DNA of 16,318 nucleotides from Simkania sp. (GTDB lineage: Bacteria > Chlamydiota > Chlamydiia > Chlamydiales > Simkaniaceae). Shown piece by piece: positions 1 through 7,724 of this stretch; position 1 is the stretch's first letter; every line of letters starts with the position of its first letter. The position numbers and the translations under genes are program-made. Location of the stretch: contig JANQJX010000171.1 of NCBI GenBank assembly GCA_028281425.1, positions 1 to 16,318 of the forward strand, written 5' to 3'. A model generated the notes under the pieces. The model had not been told where the DNA came from, searched no databases, and saw nothing but the letters and a program-made list of their open reading frames with translations.

Positions 1-60
1 TGTCAAAGTCAAGGAAAATTCCATAGGTAAAGGGGGGATAAATTCCATAAAGCAAAATTT
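1..60. repeat. Probable IS21-family terminus with internal short direct repeats
   Basis: This stretch directly follows the stop codon of the istB-like gene and begins with TGT, as many IS21-family ends do. The decamer AAATTCCATA occurs twice, at 16-25 and 40-49, spaced 24 bases apart. IS21-type ends typically carry multiple short repeats that bind the transposase. The true outer boundary is unknown because the window starts here. The repeats are seen; the assignment to an IS end is inferred from the adjacent istB. Confidence 0.5.
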
Positions 61-594
61 TTAAACTTCTTTCTTATCCTCCATATCTTTGGTTCTAAAA
101 CTTGGGCCAGATACCCTGATGATCACCGAATGATGAACAATCCGATCGGATATCGCTGAGGCTAATATATTGTCAGAAAATATTTCTCCCCATTGATCTA
201 TAGGTTTGTTTGTCGTAATGATTAACGAACCTTCCTCATACCTTTTTGAGATAATATCGAAGAAATCATCAGCACTATAATCCGGAATCTTTTTAAACCC
301 TAATTCATCTAAAATTAGAAGATGAGGCTCTAAGTACTCTTTAACCTTTTTACAGTAAGAGTTATCTGCTTTTGAACTGTGTAGGTTCTTAAGCATTTCT
401 CCTACTGAGGTGAATAGTACTTTGTACCCCTTTTGGAGTCCTTTGATTCCTATGGATATCGAAAGGTGGGTTTTGCCTGTTCCAGGTTTTCCAATGAAAA
501 CAATATTTTTTGCCTCTTTTATGAATCGACAAGTCATGAGATCATTGATCTGCTTTTTATCTATACAGGCTTTTCTTCCATGATCACTCCTCAA
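61..594 (-). pseudogene. istB: IS21-family helper ATPase IstB, N-terminally truncated
   Basis: IstB is the AAA+ ATPase that helps the IstA transposase choose a target during IS21 transposition. The 177 residues show Walker A (GKPGTGKT, about residues 35-42), Walker B (LLILDE, about 92-97), and the typical C-terminal stretch with SLIITTNKP, QWGE and a conserved SDRIVHH segment. Complete IstB proteins are about 245 residues. Here the first 70-90 residues are missing: similarity begins around CIDKKQI, close to the first codon, which would be a TTG at 592-594. No istA lies beside it inside the window. The upstream DNA (600-720) does not continue the protein, so the element was probably cut or overwritten near base 570-590. 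I call it a non-functional remnant, although the ATPase core itself is intact. Confidence 0.85.
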
Positions 595-696
595 CTTAGA
601 AAAGAATTGAGTTTAAACCACAGAAAAAGGAAAATCTTTAAAAAACTTCTAAAGCTTCAAAAAAAAACTGATAACCACTGATCAGATTGCGGAGGG

Positions 697-717
697 GGTG
701 CGGAATGTGGGCTTTAA
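697..717 (+). repeat. Copy A of the 'GAAATGTGGG' end repeat (degenerate)
   Basis: GGTGCGGAATGTGGGCTTTAA resembles the repeat at 1727-1745 (plus) and at 9059-9077 and 11157-11172 (minus). Read in frame it gives VRNVG, matching the RNVG ending encoded by the 1727 and 9059 copies. It lies between the broken istB and the structured intergenic region. It is probably the scar of an IS end. This is the least conserved copy and could be chance. Confidence 0.4.
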
Positions 718-794
718 GCTATGAATTTAAAATTTTTTCTTAATTTAAAAAAATATTTGCGAAAAAGCGCCATATACCCCTACAATCGAACCTT

Positions 795-825
795 AAAACA
801 AAAAAGGACTCCCCGAAGGGAGCCC
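795..825 (-). terminator. Rho-independent terminator, minus strand, UUCG loop
   Basis: Read on the minus strand, GGGCTCCC pairs with GGGAGTCC across a TTCG tetraloop (8 bp with one G-U), followed by TTTTTTGTTTT. This is a textbook intrinsic terminator. No protein gene precedes it on this strand, so the transcript it ends is unexplained. Confidence 0.8.
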
Positions 826-828
826 AGT

Positions 829-858
829 GTCAGTGAAGGATCGAAGCTCTTCACTGAC
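829..858 (-). ncRNA. Candidate small RNA hairpin upstream of the terminator
   Basis: GTCAGTGAAG (829-838) and CTTCACTGAC (849-858) form a perfect 10-bp inverted repeat with a 10-base loop. On the minus strand it lies 3 bases upstream of the terminator stem, giving a tandem hairpin-terminator typical of small-RNA 3' ends or attenuators. It matches no RNA family I know (not tmRNA, SRP RNA, RNase P or 6S as far as I can read). The 5' end and promoter are not evident. It could instead be the 3' untranslated tail of a lost gene. Confidence 0.4.
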
Positions 859-1060
859 GCGAACCCAAGGAGAAGTTTTGAAAGCAGACCTCCCTGGATC
901 CGAAAAAAATTCTTTTTCGTGTCCCCTAAAAAATAGTGTCCTAAGCTTATTACTAAAGAAAAGGTTTTTGTCCTTTCGGTGCATTACTATTTATGATGGC
1001 ATCACAAGTGGTTTTGTTTCAATAGAATAGGTTTTTGATATTTTCAGGGAGTCGAAAGTT

Positions 1061-1087
1061 GTCTTCTATGCTTACGTGCTAGAAGAC
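1061..1087. promoter_or_regulatory. 8-bp hairpin just upstream of the 1111 gene
   Basis: GTCTTCTA (1061-1068) and TAGAAGAC (1080-1087) are perfect complements with an 11-base loop, followed by a pyrimidine-rich run. The hairpin ends 23 bases before the first possible start at 1111. It could be an operator, an mRNA leader structure or a weak terminator; nothing decides between these. Confidence 0.4.
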
Positions 1088-1110
1088 GCTTTCCTTTTCT
1101 TTCTTCTTGG

Positions 1111-1746
1111 ATGATTTTTTATCTAAATCAAGAAAAAATGGACTTAAAGTTACCACGTCATGAACTTTTTTTTCATCTCAAACATCTATTTTCTAAAGAA
1201 GTGGTATGTGAAATGTACAGATTAGAAGCAGTGGATGACTATCATAGGGGGTTCTTTGCCAAGACAGAAGAAAACTTAAATCTTTTGAAAAAAAAGTTTC
1301 CCACAAATGATTGCGAGCTGCTCAAAGATTTTTTTTATGTAATTAGACCTGTGATCTCTCAAGCTATGCTATTAAATGACAAACTTTGCGATTTTTTTTA
1401 CAAAATCTCTATCCATCTAAGCAGAAAAAAAACAGAAATTGTTTGTTTTACTCAAAATAATGGTCCCCTATTTGCTCATGTAAAAAATGACCCTCCTGAT
1501 GCATGCTTTTTCAGTTCTACAACTCTTGAGGCGCAAGGAGAATTTCGTCTTGGGTTTTTCTTCTATTCTCCTTATGCTAAATCACATTTTACGCCAACTC
1601 TGAAAAATCCACATGCTCTATTTCCCGATACATCCAATAAATTCTTTTGGGTTAGGTTGCAAACTTATCCATTCGAGAATTTTTTAAGTCTCAAAAAACA
1701 CTTGGGCAAACCTTTCCCCATAGGAGGCATACGAAATGTGGGCTAA
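1111..1746 (+). CDS. Hypothetical protein with a repeat-derived C-terminus
   Basis: I do not recognise this 211-residue product. It has no signal peptide or membrane segment and is rich in Phe and Lys. The first ATG (1111) has no clear ribosome site; a second in-frame ATG at 1138 is equally possible. The last ~40 codons overlap two repeats: the 45-base repeat at 1628-1672, also found near 9113-9156 beside a TnpB fragment, and the GAAATGTGGG repeat that supplies its last residues (GIRNVG). The natural 3' end was therefore probably replaced by IS-derived DNA, and the protein is likely a truncated or chimeric version of its ancestor. Its end overlaps the start of the OppA-like gene by 11 bases in another frame. 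Function unknown. Confidence 0.5.
   Translation: MIFYLNQEKMDLKLPRHELFFHLKHLFSKEVVCEMYRLEAVDDYHRGFFAKTEENLNLLKKKFPTNDCELLKDFFYVIRPVISQAMLLNDKLCDFFYKISIHLSRKKTEIVCFTQNNGPLFAHVKNDPPDACFFSSTTLEAQGEFRLGFFFYSPYAKSHFTPTLKNPHALFPDTSNKFFWVRLQTYPFENFLSLKKHLGKPFPIGGIRNVG
1628..1672. repeat. 45-base dispersed repeat, copy 1
   Basis: It shares ATACATCCAATAAATTCT and AGGTTGCAAACTTATCCAT with 9113-9156, in the same orientation, with one indel and a few mismatches between the two blocks. The reverse strand of the second copy reads as an open frame starting MDKFATLPREF. In this copy that frame is interrupted by a stop. The second copy sits at the edge of a TnpB fragment, so this is probably an IS fragment. 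Confidence 0.75.
1723..1745 (+). repeat. Copy B of the 'GAAATGTGGG' end repeat
   Basis: GGAGGCATACGAAATGTGGG matches the reverse complement of 9059-9077 (GGGCATGCGAAATGTGGGT) and, less well, of 11157-11179. This copy contains both a Shine-Dalgarno-like GGAGG (1723-1727) and the ATG (1736) used by the OppA-like gene. It also ends the preceding reading frame. Confidence 0.65.
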
Positions 1747-3328
1747 AGACAAAGCATTGTTCCAAAAGGGCTTGATCCAAGCTCTTTGCAAGTGGAAAAA
1801 AGAGAAAAAACCAACAATTTTGCATCTCAGTTCACCTTCTAAACCTCTGTTAGACCCAAGAAAAGGGGGAAGTCGCGATTGTACAACTATCTTAAGACTC
1901 TTATTCGAGGGGCTGACTCGCTTTGATAAAAAAGGGAAATTGATTCTCTCTCTAGCAAAAAAATGCGCACTCTCAAATGACCAAAAACAATATACGATCG
2001 CATTGCGTAAAACATTTTGGTCAAATGGAACTTTTGTCACAGCTTACGACTTTGCTTATGCTTGGAAAACGGCTCTAGCTCCCGATTTTTCCATCGATTT
2101 TCCAGAACTTTTTTATGTCATTAAGAACGCTAAAAAAGCCAGAGAAGGAAAGGTCTCTCTTGCTCAAGTCGGGATCAAAGTCAAAAATGAAAACACCCTT
2201 ATGATCGACCTTAAGCATCCAATCCCTGATTTTTTGGAACGACTCGCACATACCCTATTTTTCCCTATTCCCTCTAAAATCGCCTGTCAAAATCCCTATT
2301 GGTTTAAGCAAGAAGGAAATGCCTTTGTTTGCAATGGCCCTTTTTGTTTAGAAAATCCAAAAAAATCCCTTTTGTTTTCTCTTAAGAAAAATAGCCGCTA
2401 TATTCATAGAAAAAGGATAAAAATTGATCAGATTTCGATTCTCCAAGTCTCGACAACAGAGGCTATTCAATTATTTAAGGAAAATAAACTCGATTTCTTT
2501 GAAATTCCCAATCGGAGAGAAGGGAGTCTTGCACTTGAAAAACAAGACGTTGAAAGCCTTTCCTTTCCAGCTCCAAAAATCCTTTGGTTTTCCCTCAATA
2601 CCACCTCTTTCCCTCTTAACAATCTCCATTTTCGGATGGCTCTTGCTTCTAGTCTCAATCGGGAAAAAATTAAAAATTTTTTCCCATTGAAACAAGAGAG
2701 TGCTTACACACCTCTTCCACTTGGGTTAACTCAAAACAAAAATAGCCCTTCATGGATTCAGTATAACCCAGGTCGAGCCCAAGTCTACTTGAATCAGGCG
2801 CTGCTTGAACTCGGTCTCAAAAAAGAGGCCTTGCTTTCACTATCGATCATGATTCCAGAAAATAGATTGCGTAAAACTATGGCAGATGTGCTCAAAGAAG
2901 AATGGGAAACAACATTGTCTCTGCGTTGCATCATCGAGGCCTATCCCTATGAAGAATTTTATAAGCGTCGGATTGCAAAAAAGTTCCAAATCGCAATGGT
3001 TGAATGGGGAGCTCCTACAAGTGATCCTTTATCGACATTAAGCGCCTTTAAACATAAAGAAGAAAAATTGAATTTGAGCTGCTGGGAACATCCCCACTAC
3101 CAAAAGCTGTTAACGATTGCAGAAAAAGAAATGAACCCTCAAAAAAGAATTCTATTGATTAAAGAACTTGAAGCAATGCTCATGCGTCATGTTTGTGTGC
3201 TTCCTATTTTTTATGGGCAGTTACACTTGCTTAAAAATCCAGCAATGATTTTTTTTCCATTAGCATCCACGTTCAATGGAACCCCCGATTTTTCTCATGT
3301 TTCATTTAAACAGAAGGAGCAAACATGA
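1736..3328 (+). CDS. OppA-type peptide-binding protein, export signal missing
   Basis: This is a family-5 extracellular solute-binding protein (OppA/DppA type), which binds peptides outside the inner membrane and delivers them to an ABC importer. The body of the fold is present from about residue 27: an LLFEGLTRFDKKGK segment (about 56-68), KTFWSNG (92-98), VTAYDFAYAW (101-110), a central FRMALASSLNREKI segment and a C-terminal VLPIFYGQ. At 530 residues the length is normal for the family. The N-terminus (MWAKDKALFQKGLI...) is charged and has no hydrophobic core or lipobox, and the GGAGG plus ATG used lie inside an IS-like repeat. The original signal-peptide-coding 5' end was probably lost. 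It is followed by a paralogue with a 4-base overlap. No oppB, oppC, oppD or oppF genes are nearby. Secretion and function of this copy are doubtful. Confidence 0.85.
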   Translation: MWAKDKALFQKGLIQALCKWKKEKKPTILHLSSPSKPLLDPRKGGSRDCTTILRLLFEGLTRFDKKGKLILSLAKKCALSNDQKQYTIALRKTFWSNGTFVTAYDFAYAWKTALAPDFSIDFPELFYVIKNAKKAREGKVSLAQVGIKVKNENTLMIDLKHPIPDFLERLAHTLFFPIPSKIACQNPYWFKQEGNAFVCNGPFCLENPKKSLLFSLKKNSRYIHRKRIKIDQISILQVSTTEAIQLFKENKLDFFEIPNRREGSLALEKQDVESLSFPAPKILWFSLNTTSFPLNNLHFRMALASSLNREKIKNFFPLKQESAYTPLPLGLTQNKNSPSWIQYNPGRAQVYLNQALLELGLKKEALLSLSIMIPENRLRKTMADVLKEEWETTLSLRCIIEAYPYEEFYKRRIAKKFQIAMVEWGAPTSDPLSTLSAFKHKEEKLNLSCWEHPHYQKLLTIAEKEMNPQKRILLIKELEAMLMRHVCVLPIFYGQLHLLKNPAMIFFPLASTFNGTPDFSHVSFKQKEQT

Positions 3329-4896
3329 AACAGATAATCATTTTTTTGACTTTTTTCACCCTTTTTTTTGGAGGATTTATGAAGCAAGCACATTGCCGCT
3401 TTCTGAAACTTTGCTTAGATCGCGATATTCGTTCTGTGATCCCTTATGAAGCTGGAGATGTTCACTCAACACATGTGACGGGAATGCTCTATGAGGGTCT
3501 CATGCGAAAAGATAGAGGTGGAAATCTTATCTGCGCAGTTGCAGATTCATATGAGATCTCAGAAGATAAAAAGACTTACATTTTTAAACTCAAGAAAACT
3601 TTTTGGTCAAATGGAGATCGTGTCACAGCTTACGATTTTGCCTATAGTTGGAAAAAACAGATCGACCCTCAATTTGGATGTTCGTTAGGGTGTGATTTTT
3701 ATGGAATCAAACATGCAAGAGCCTGCGCGAAAGGAGAAAAATCGATGGATGCGTTAGGGATACGGGTTAAAGATGACTTGACATTGATTGTTGAGCTTGA
3801 ATATCCCAATCCCTATTTTTTGTCCTTTGTTTCTTCCCGTTCTTATCTTCCTGTCAATAGCAAAGCCGATGCTGATCCCGATCGAAAGAAAAAAGAGCGG
3901 GTCAATAATGGTCCTTTTACTCTAAAGGATTGGAAAATCAATTATGGACTCACCTTGGAAAAAAATCCCACCTATTGGGATGCTAAACATGTTCAGCTTG
4001 AAGGAATCGAGGTTCAAATTCTTCCCGATACCATCACTCAACTCAACCTCTATGAAAAAAGAAGGGTAGATTACGTTGGCTCTCCTCTCAGCCTTTTTCT
4101 CAATCCTGAAAGTCTTCTAAACCACCCCTTAAAGAAAGACTTGAGCGCCAAAGAGACCTCCTCTGTATTTTGCCTAGTCATCAACACCAAAGTGTTTCCA
4201 TTCTCCAATCAAAAATTGCGTCAAGCGCTCTCTTTAGCAATCGATAGACAAGCAATCGTTGAAGGACTTTTGGACCAATCAGCTACTTTCGCGTCAGGGT
4301 TTTTATCAGGAAGTCTTAAGGTCAGGGAGAACCCACTGATTGAAAAAAGAGCCAACCCAGAAAAAGCAAAGAAACTCTTTGAGCAAGCTCTTAAAGAGCT
4401 CAACATCAAACCCAATGAATTTCCATCAATCGTTTTGAGTTACCGATCACTCCTCCAAACAGAGCGCTTGATGATGGTCATTCAAAGTCAGTGGAAAAAA
4501 ATCTTGGGAGTTAACGTTGAGCTTAGAAAAAGTGATTACAAGATCCATATGGATAGTCTCTTTTCGGGCAATTATCAGATAGGAGAGGTCATATGGTGCT
4601 CGAAGGTGTATGATCCGAGCTATGTTCTTTCATTTTTTCGGGGAAAGCACTTAAGAACAAATATTCCCAATTGGGATTGTGTCGAATATTGCCATACTTT
4701 AAATGCAGCAGATGACGAAGCAGAAAAGGAGCAAAGGATCAAGCACATTCGAAAAGCAGAGGAGATTTTTTTAAGCGAGATGCCACTCATTCCGATTTAT
4801 TTTACGAAAGGACTATGGCTGCAAAATCCCCAGCTTAAAGGGGTCATTGTATCTGATTTAGGGGAGATCGATTTTAAAGAGGCTTATTTTGAATAG
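3325..4896 (+). CDS. oppA: OppA-type oligopeptide-binding protein
   Basis: This is a second family-5 solute-binding protein, 523 residues, expected to be periplasmic or membrane-associated and to feed peptides to an Opp importer encoded elsewhere. Residues 1-24 form a hydrophobic signal peptide (IIIFLTFFTLFFGGF). Cys24 follows QAH, which is not a good lipobox, so signal peptidase I cleavage is as likely as lipidation. Family features include GMLYEGLMRKD (53-63), KTFWSNGDRVTAYDFAYSW (91-109) and LRQALSLAIDRQAI in the middle. The start is set by AAGGAG five bases before the ATG. That ATG overlaps the TGA of the previous gene (ATGA), indicating translational coupling. It is clearly paralogous to the upstream gene; Chlamydiae commonly keep several oppA copies. 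Confidence 0.9.
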   Translation: MKQIIIFLTFFTLFFGGFMKQAHCRFLKLCLDRDIRSVIPYEAGDVHSTHVTGMLYEGLMRKDRGGNLICAVADSYEISEDKKTYIFKLKKTFWSNGDRVTAYDFAYSWKKQIDPQFGCSLGCDFYGIKHARACAKGEKSMDALGIRVKDDLTLIVELEYPNPYFLSFVSSRSYLPVNSKADADPDRKKKERVNNGPFTLKDWKINYGLTLEKNPTYWDAKHVQLEGIEVQILPDTITQLNLYEKRRVDYVGSPLSLFLNPESLLNHPLKKDLSAKETSSVFCLVINTKVFPFSNQKLRQALSLAIDRQAIVEGLLDQSATFASGFLSGSLKVRENPLIEKRANPEKAKKLFEQALKELNIKPNEFPSIVLSYRSLLQTERLMMVIQSQWKKILGVNVELRKSDYKIHMDSLFSGNYQIGEVIWCSKVYDPSYVLSFFRGKHLRTNIPNWDCVEYCHTLNAADDEAEKEQRIKHIRKAEEIFLSEMPLIPIYFTKGLWLQNPQLKGVIVSDLGEIDFKEAYFE

Positions 4897-4915
4897 CAGA
4901 TAGGGGGTGATTTTT

Positions 4916-4952
4916 TAGGCTCTTTTTTAGAGAAAGCCTACAGTGGGTTTTT
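4916..4952 (+). terminator. Weak candidate terminator between convergent oppA and potD
   Basis: TAGGCT (4916-4921) pairs with AGCCTA (4935-4940), extendable by A-T and G-U pairs, with TTTTT at 4948-4952. It lies in the 54-base gap between the stop codons of two convergent genes, where a terminator is expected. The stem is short. Confidence 0.35.
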
Positions 4953-6047
4953 AAGATTTCACTTTGACCCAAATTTCTCGCATTTTTCTTTCGGGAATGA
5001 TATGGCTTATAAAATAAATTTTCCCCTTGAAAAGATGGCTGTTTTCTAAAAATTTGTGGAATTCTTGAGGAACATTGAGGTAGGGGGTTGTATCAATTGT
5101 TGCGGGAAACACAAAGTAAGTCGAGCTATCTTTGCCTAAATTTTCTGGTTTATAGATGAAATTGAGGAATTCATACACTTGGGCTTCTTTTTTTGAATTT
5201 TTTGGAATAGCAACATTTTCAATAGAGGCAAAAGTCCACTCCTTAGGGACAACAAACTGTACATGAGGATATTGATAAGAGCAGCGAAAAATACAAGAAC
5301 TTGTACAAAGGACAACATGGCAATTTTTTGTTGCAAGAAGATAATCAGCACGAATTCCGGAGAAAGGGGAACTATAAGCTTCAACCCAGGTTTTTTGTTT
5401 GATCAAAAGATTTTGGATAGAAGCAATTTTTTTGCATCCATTTTGGAATTAGCACCAAAAAGATAGCGGGCGGAAAAATTAACCGCTTCAATAGAGTCAT
5501 TGACCATGGCAAATTTTAAATTGAAATTTTCTGGATTAAAAACAAGATCCCAACTCGGATTAAAGGACTTTTCTTTAAAATAGTCGGTGTCAATTCCAAA
5601 GCCAAAAATTTCCCATTGATAGGGAATAGCGTATTGGTTGGTTTTGTCATATTCAAGTCCAAGTAAAATAGGATTGATTTTATCCAGATAATTTAATTTG
5701 GTTTTATTGATAGGTTTTAAGAGGTTTTCTTTGATGAGCATTTGCACGCAATAGTCTGAAGGAAAAATTAAATCGTACCCTTTTTTTTGTTTTGTTTTTA
5801 AATTAAGACGTAGCTCTTCATTGGTTGTATAGCAGTGTATTTTGATTTTAATGCCTGTCTCTTTTTCAAATTGGTCGATTACTTCAGGCAGAAACATTTC
5901 AGGCCAAGCATAAATATGCAACCGATTCTCTTCAAAATCTGGTAAAAGGGAATTTTCTTTAAAGAAAAGAAAAATAAAGATTAGAAAAACCCAAGCACAG
6001 ATGATGATAAGGCGAATATAAAATATAGGATTCTTTAAAAGATCCAT
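4951..6047 (-). pseudogene. potD: Polyamine-binding protein PotD, split by a frameshift
   Basis: PotD captures spermidine or putrescine for the PotABC importer. The first part (start ATG at 6045-6047) has an uncleaved-looking N-terminal membrane anchor without a lipobox Cys. It continues with LHIYAWPEMFLPEVIDQF, FEKETGIKI, TNEEL and a PSDYCVQMLIKENLL block, all PotD-like, then stops at 5403-5405 (TGA). The remainder (5406 down to 4951), including FVVPKEWTFASIENVAIPK and VYEFLNFIYKPE, is in the -1 frame and otherwise open. Restoring one T in the TTTT run at about 5405-5409 would fuse both parts into about 365 residues, close to the usual length. No classical slippery heptamer is visible. A real recent mutation, or a sequencing or assembly error in the T run, are the two explanations. 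The start lies 1 base after the potC stop codon (TGACATG). Confidence 0.85.
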
Positions 6048-6048
6048 G

Positions 6049-6831
6049 TCACAGAATCCTTGTGCGAGTTTTTGAAGAAAAGAAAAAAGTGACAAAAATA
6101 GTGCTGAATAAAAGTAAAATTGCAGAGAGGGCATTGAGAATAGGGGAGACTCCTGAACGGAGCATCGATAAGATGTAAAGAGAAAGCGTTTGAATTGAAG
6201 TTCCCGCACAGAAAATCGAAAAAATAAAATCATCAAAAGAAAGGATAAATATTAAAAAACCCACTGCAATGAGTGTGGGTTTTAGAAGGGGAATGGTAAT
6301 TCTAAAAAAAGTTTGAAAGGGGGTTGCTCCTAAAGAATAAGAAGCTTCATTAAAAGTAGGGTCAAGTTGCAGATAGCGTATGTAAAGGATCGGGATGACA
6401 AAACCAAGTCCTAAGACGATATGAGAAACAATAAGTGTAGACATCCCCAGCTCAATGTTAAAGAAAGAAAAATAGCTCATTAGACTGATAGCAATCATCG
6501 TTTCTGGGATAATAAGATTCCCATAAAAAAGAGGCATGGTTTTTCGCATTTTTCCTCCATGGGTTTTAAAAAAAATTAAGAAAACTCCCATAAAGAGACT
6601 TAAGAAAGTAGAAGTTGTAGAGATGATAAGAGAATTTAAAAATGAGGCCCAAAGTTCTTTCGCAGTGAAGAGTTGATAGTACCAACTAAAGGTGAAGTTT
6701 TGCCAAGGAGCAGGAAAAATTTTTGAATTGAAAGAAAAAATAACAAGGATGCATAAGGGGATATAAAGAAAAAGATAAGAGAGAGAGACGATAAACAACG
6801 TGCTTATTTGAATCCACCAATTTTTTTTCAT
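6049..6831 (-). CDS. potC: Spermidine/putrescine ABC permease PotC
   Basis: This is the inner-membrane channel subunit paired with PotB. Its 260 residues contain about six hydrophobic segments, beginning with one at residues 9-33. The EAA loop that contacts the ATPase is visible as NEASYSLGATPFQTFFRITI followed by PLLKPTL. The length is normal for PotC. The ATG (6829-6831) overlaps the stop of potB by 4 bases, implying coupled translation, and potD starts 1 base after its stop. The order A-B-C-D matches the enteric pot operon. Substrate specificity (spermidine versus putrescine) cannot be told from the sequence. Confidence 0.92.
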   Translation of the reverse strand: MKKNWWIQISTLFIVSLSYLFLYIPLCILVIFSFNSKIFPAPWQNFTFSWYYQLFTAKELWASFLNSLIISTTSTFLSLFMGVFLIFFKTHGGKMRKTMPLFYGNLIIPETMIAISLMSYFSFFNIELGMSTLIVSHIVLGLGFVIPILYIRYLQLDPTFNEASYSLGATPFQTFFRITIPLLKPTLIAVGFLIFILSFDDFIFSIFCAGTSIQTLSLYILSMLRSGVSPILNALSAILLLFSTIFVTFFFSSKTRTRIL

Positions 6832-7715
6832 AGAGCTCCTCTTATAAGTTTTTGAGAAACTTTTTTGAATAAAATATAGATGAGTGCTGCTACGGAGATA
6901 AGTGAAATACAGCTTAGCACCATAAAAGCAGCTCCAATCCCTCCTGTATTATCTCCCATCACATATTCGGAAATGGCATTTCCTACAAAATAATATTTGT
7001 CTCCTCCCATGAGTTCTGGAATGATGAACTCTCCAAATGAGGGAATAAAGACAAGAAAAAATCCAGTTCGAACCGCGGGAAGTGTTAAAGGAAGCATGAT
7101 GTTCAAAAAAGTTTTGATATGAGATCCACCTAAATCATTTGAAGCTTCTAAGAGATGACGATCAAAACGCTCTAAAGAAGAAAAGATGGGAAGAACCATG
7201 AATGGGAGATAACAATAGACCATCATAAGCATCACAGCAAAAAGAGAATTTAAAAAATGAATGGGTTGATGAATCATCCCGAAAGATAAAAGGAGGTTAT
7301 TTAAAAATCCTTCTCTTTCTAAAACGAAAAACCATGCGTAAACATGCAAAAGAAAATTGCTCCAAAAAGGGAGAATCAGAAAAAAAAGAAGAAGATTTTT
7401 ATACTTTTTCCCCTGGAAAGCAATGAAATAGGCAAGAGGAAAGGCAGTAAAAAGGCAAATAAAGGCGGTTAAGAAGGAAAGAAGCAAAGAATTCAAAATG
7501 ATCGAAAAATGGGATTTTGAAAAGAGAAGCAAAAAATGTTGCATGGTGATGCCGCTCAATGTTTCTTCTTCAGTGATTTTAAAGATGCTTGTTAGCATCA
7601 TCAAAAGAAGTGGAAGGTAAAAGAAGAAAAATTGCCAAATCAGTGCAGGGGAACCAATTGCAAAAGGACTTTGTGTCTTATAAGTTTTTTGTAGTTTATA
7701 AAAACCTTTTTGCAT
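6828..7715 (-). CDS. potB: Spermidine/putrescine ABC permease PotB
   Basis: This is the first permease subunit of the polyamine importer, 295 residues with about six membrane segments (the first around residues 25-44). The cytoplasmic EAA motif is LLEASNDLGGSHIKTFLNIM followed by LPLTLPAV, which docks on PotA. A SFGEFIIPELMGG segment near residue 230 is typical of PotB-type permeases. The start at 7713-7715 is supported by AGGAG six bases upstream; this ribosome site overlaps the potA stop codon (TTAGGAG), so the genes are tightly coupled. It overlaps potC by 4 bases at its 3' end. Confidence 0.92.
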   Translation of the reverse strand: MQKGFYKLQKTYKTQSPFAIGSPALIWQFFFFYLPLLLMMLTSIFKITEEETLSGITMQHFLLLFSKSHFSIILNSLLLSFLTAFICLFTAFPLAYFIAFQGKKYKNLLLFFLILPFWSNFLLHVYAWFFVLEREGFLNNLLLSFGMIHQPIHFLNSLFAVMLMMVYCYLPFMVLPIFSSLERFDRHLLEASNDLGGSHIKTFLNIMLPLTLPAVRTGFFLVFIPSFGEFIIPELMGGDKYYFVGNAISEYVMGDNTGGIGAAFMVLSCISLISVAALIYILFKKVSQKLIRGAL

Positions 7716-7724
7716 AGATCTCTC

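Larger units (their letters stand above)
721..1110. other. Gene-free structured intergenic region
   Basis: No reading frame here looks like a gene: the short ones on both strands have no recognisable features and mutually overlap. What can be seen is secondary structure: a minus-strand terminator at 795-825, a perfect 10-bp hairpin at 829-858, an A/T hairpin near 901-919, and an 8-bp hairpin at 1061-1087 just before the next gene. The terminator on the strand opposite the downstream gene suggests a minus-strand transcript of unknown nature ending at about base 800. Confidence 0.6.

Noticed and set aside
775..795. tRNA T-arm-like GGTTCGATT on the minus strand
   Set aside because: No matching T stem, anticodon arm or acceptor stem can be assembled around it.
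721..1030. Short overlapping reading frames on both strands (about 63-71 codons)
   Set aside because: They cross the terminator and hairpins, have no ribosome sites or recognisable motifs, and are mutually overlapping.
5403..5410. Programmed -1 frameshift site in potD
   Set aside because: The sequence around the junction does not fit the X XXY YYZ slippery pattern, and the T run is only four bases, too short for efficient transcriptional slippage.
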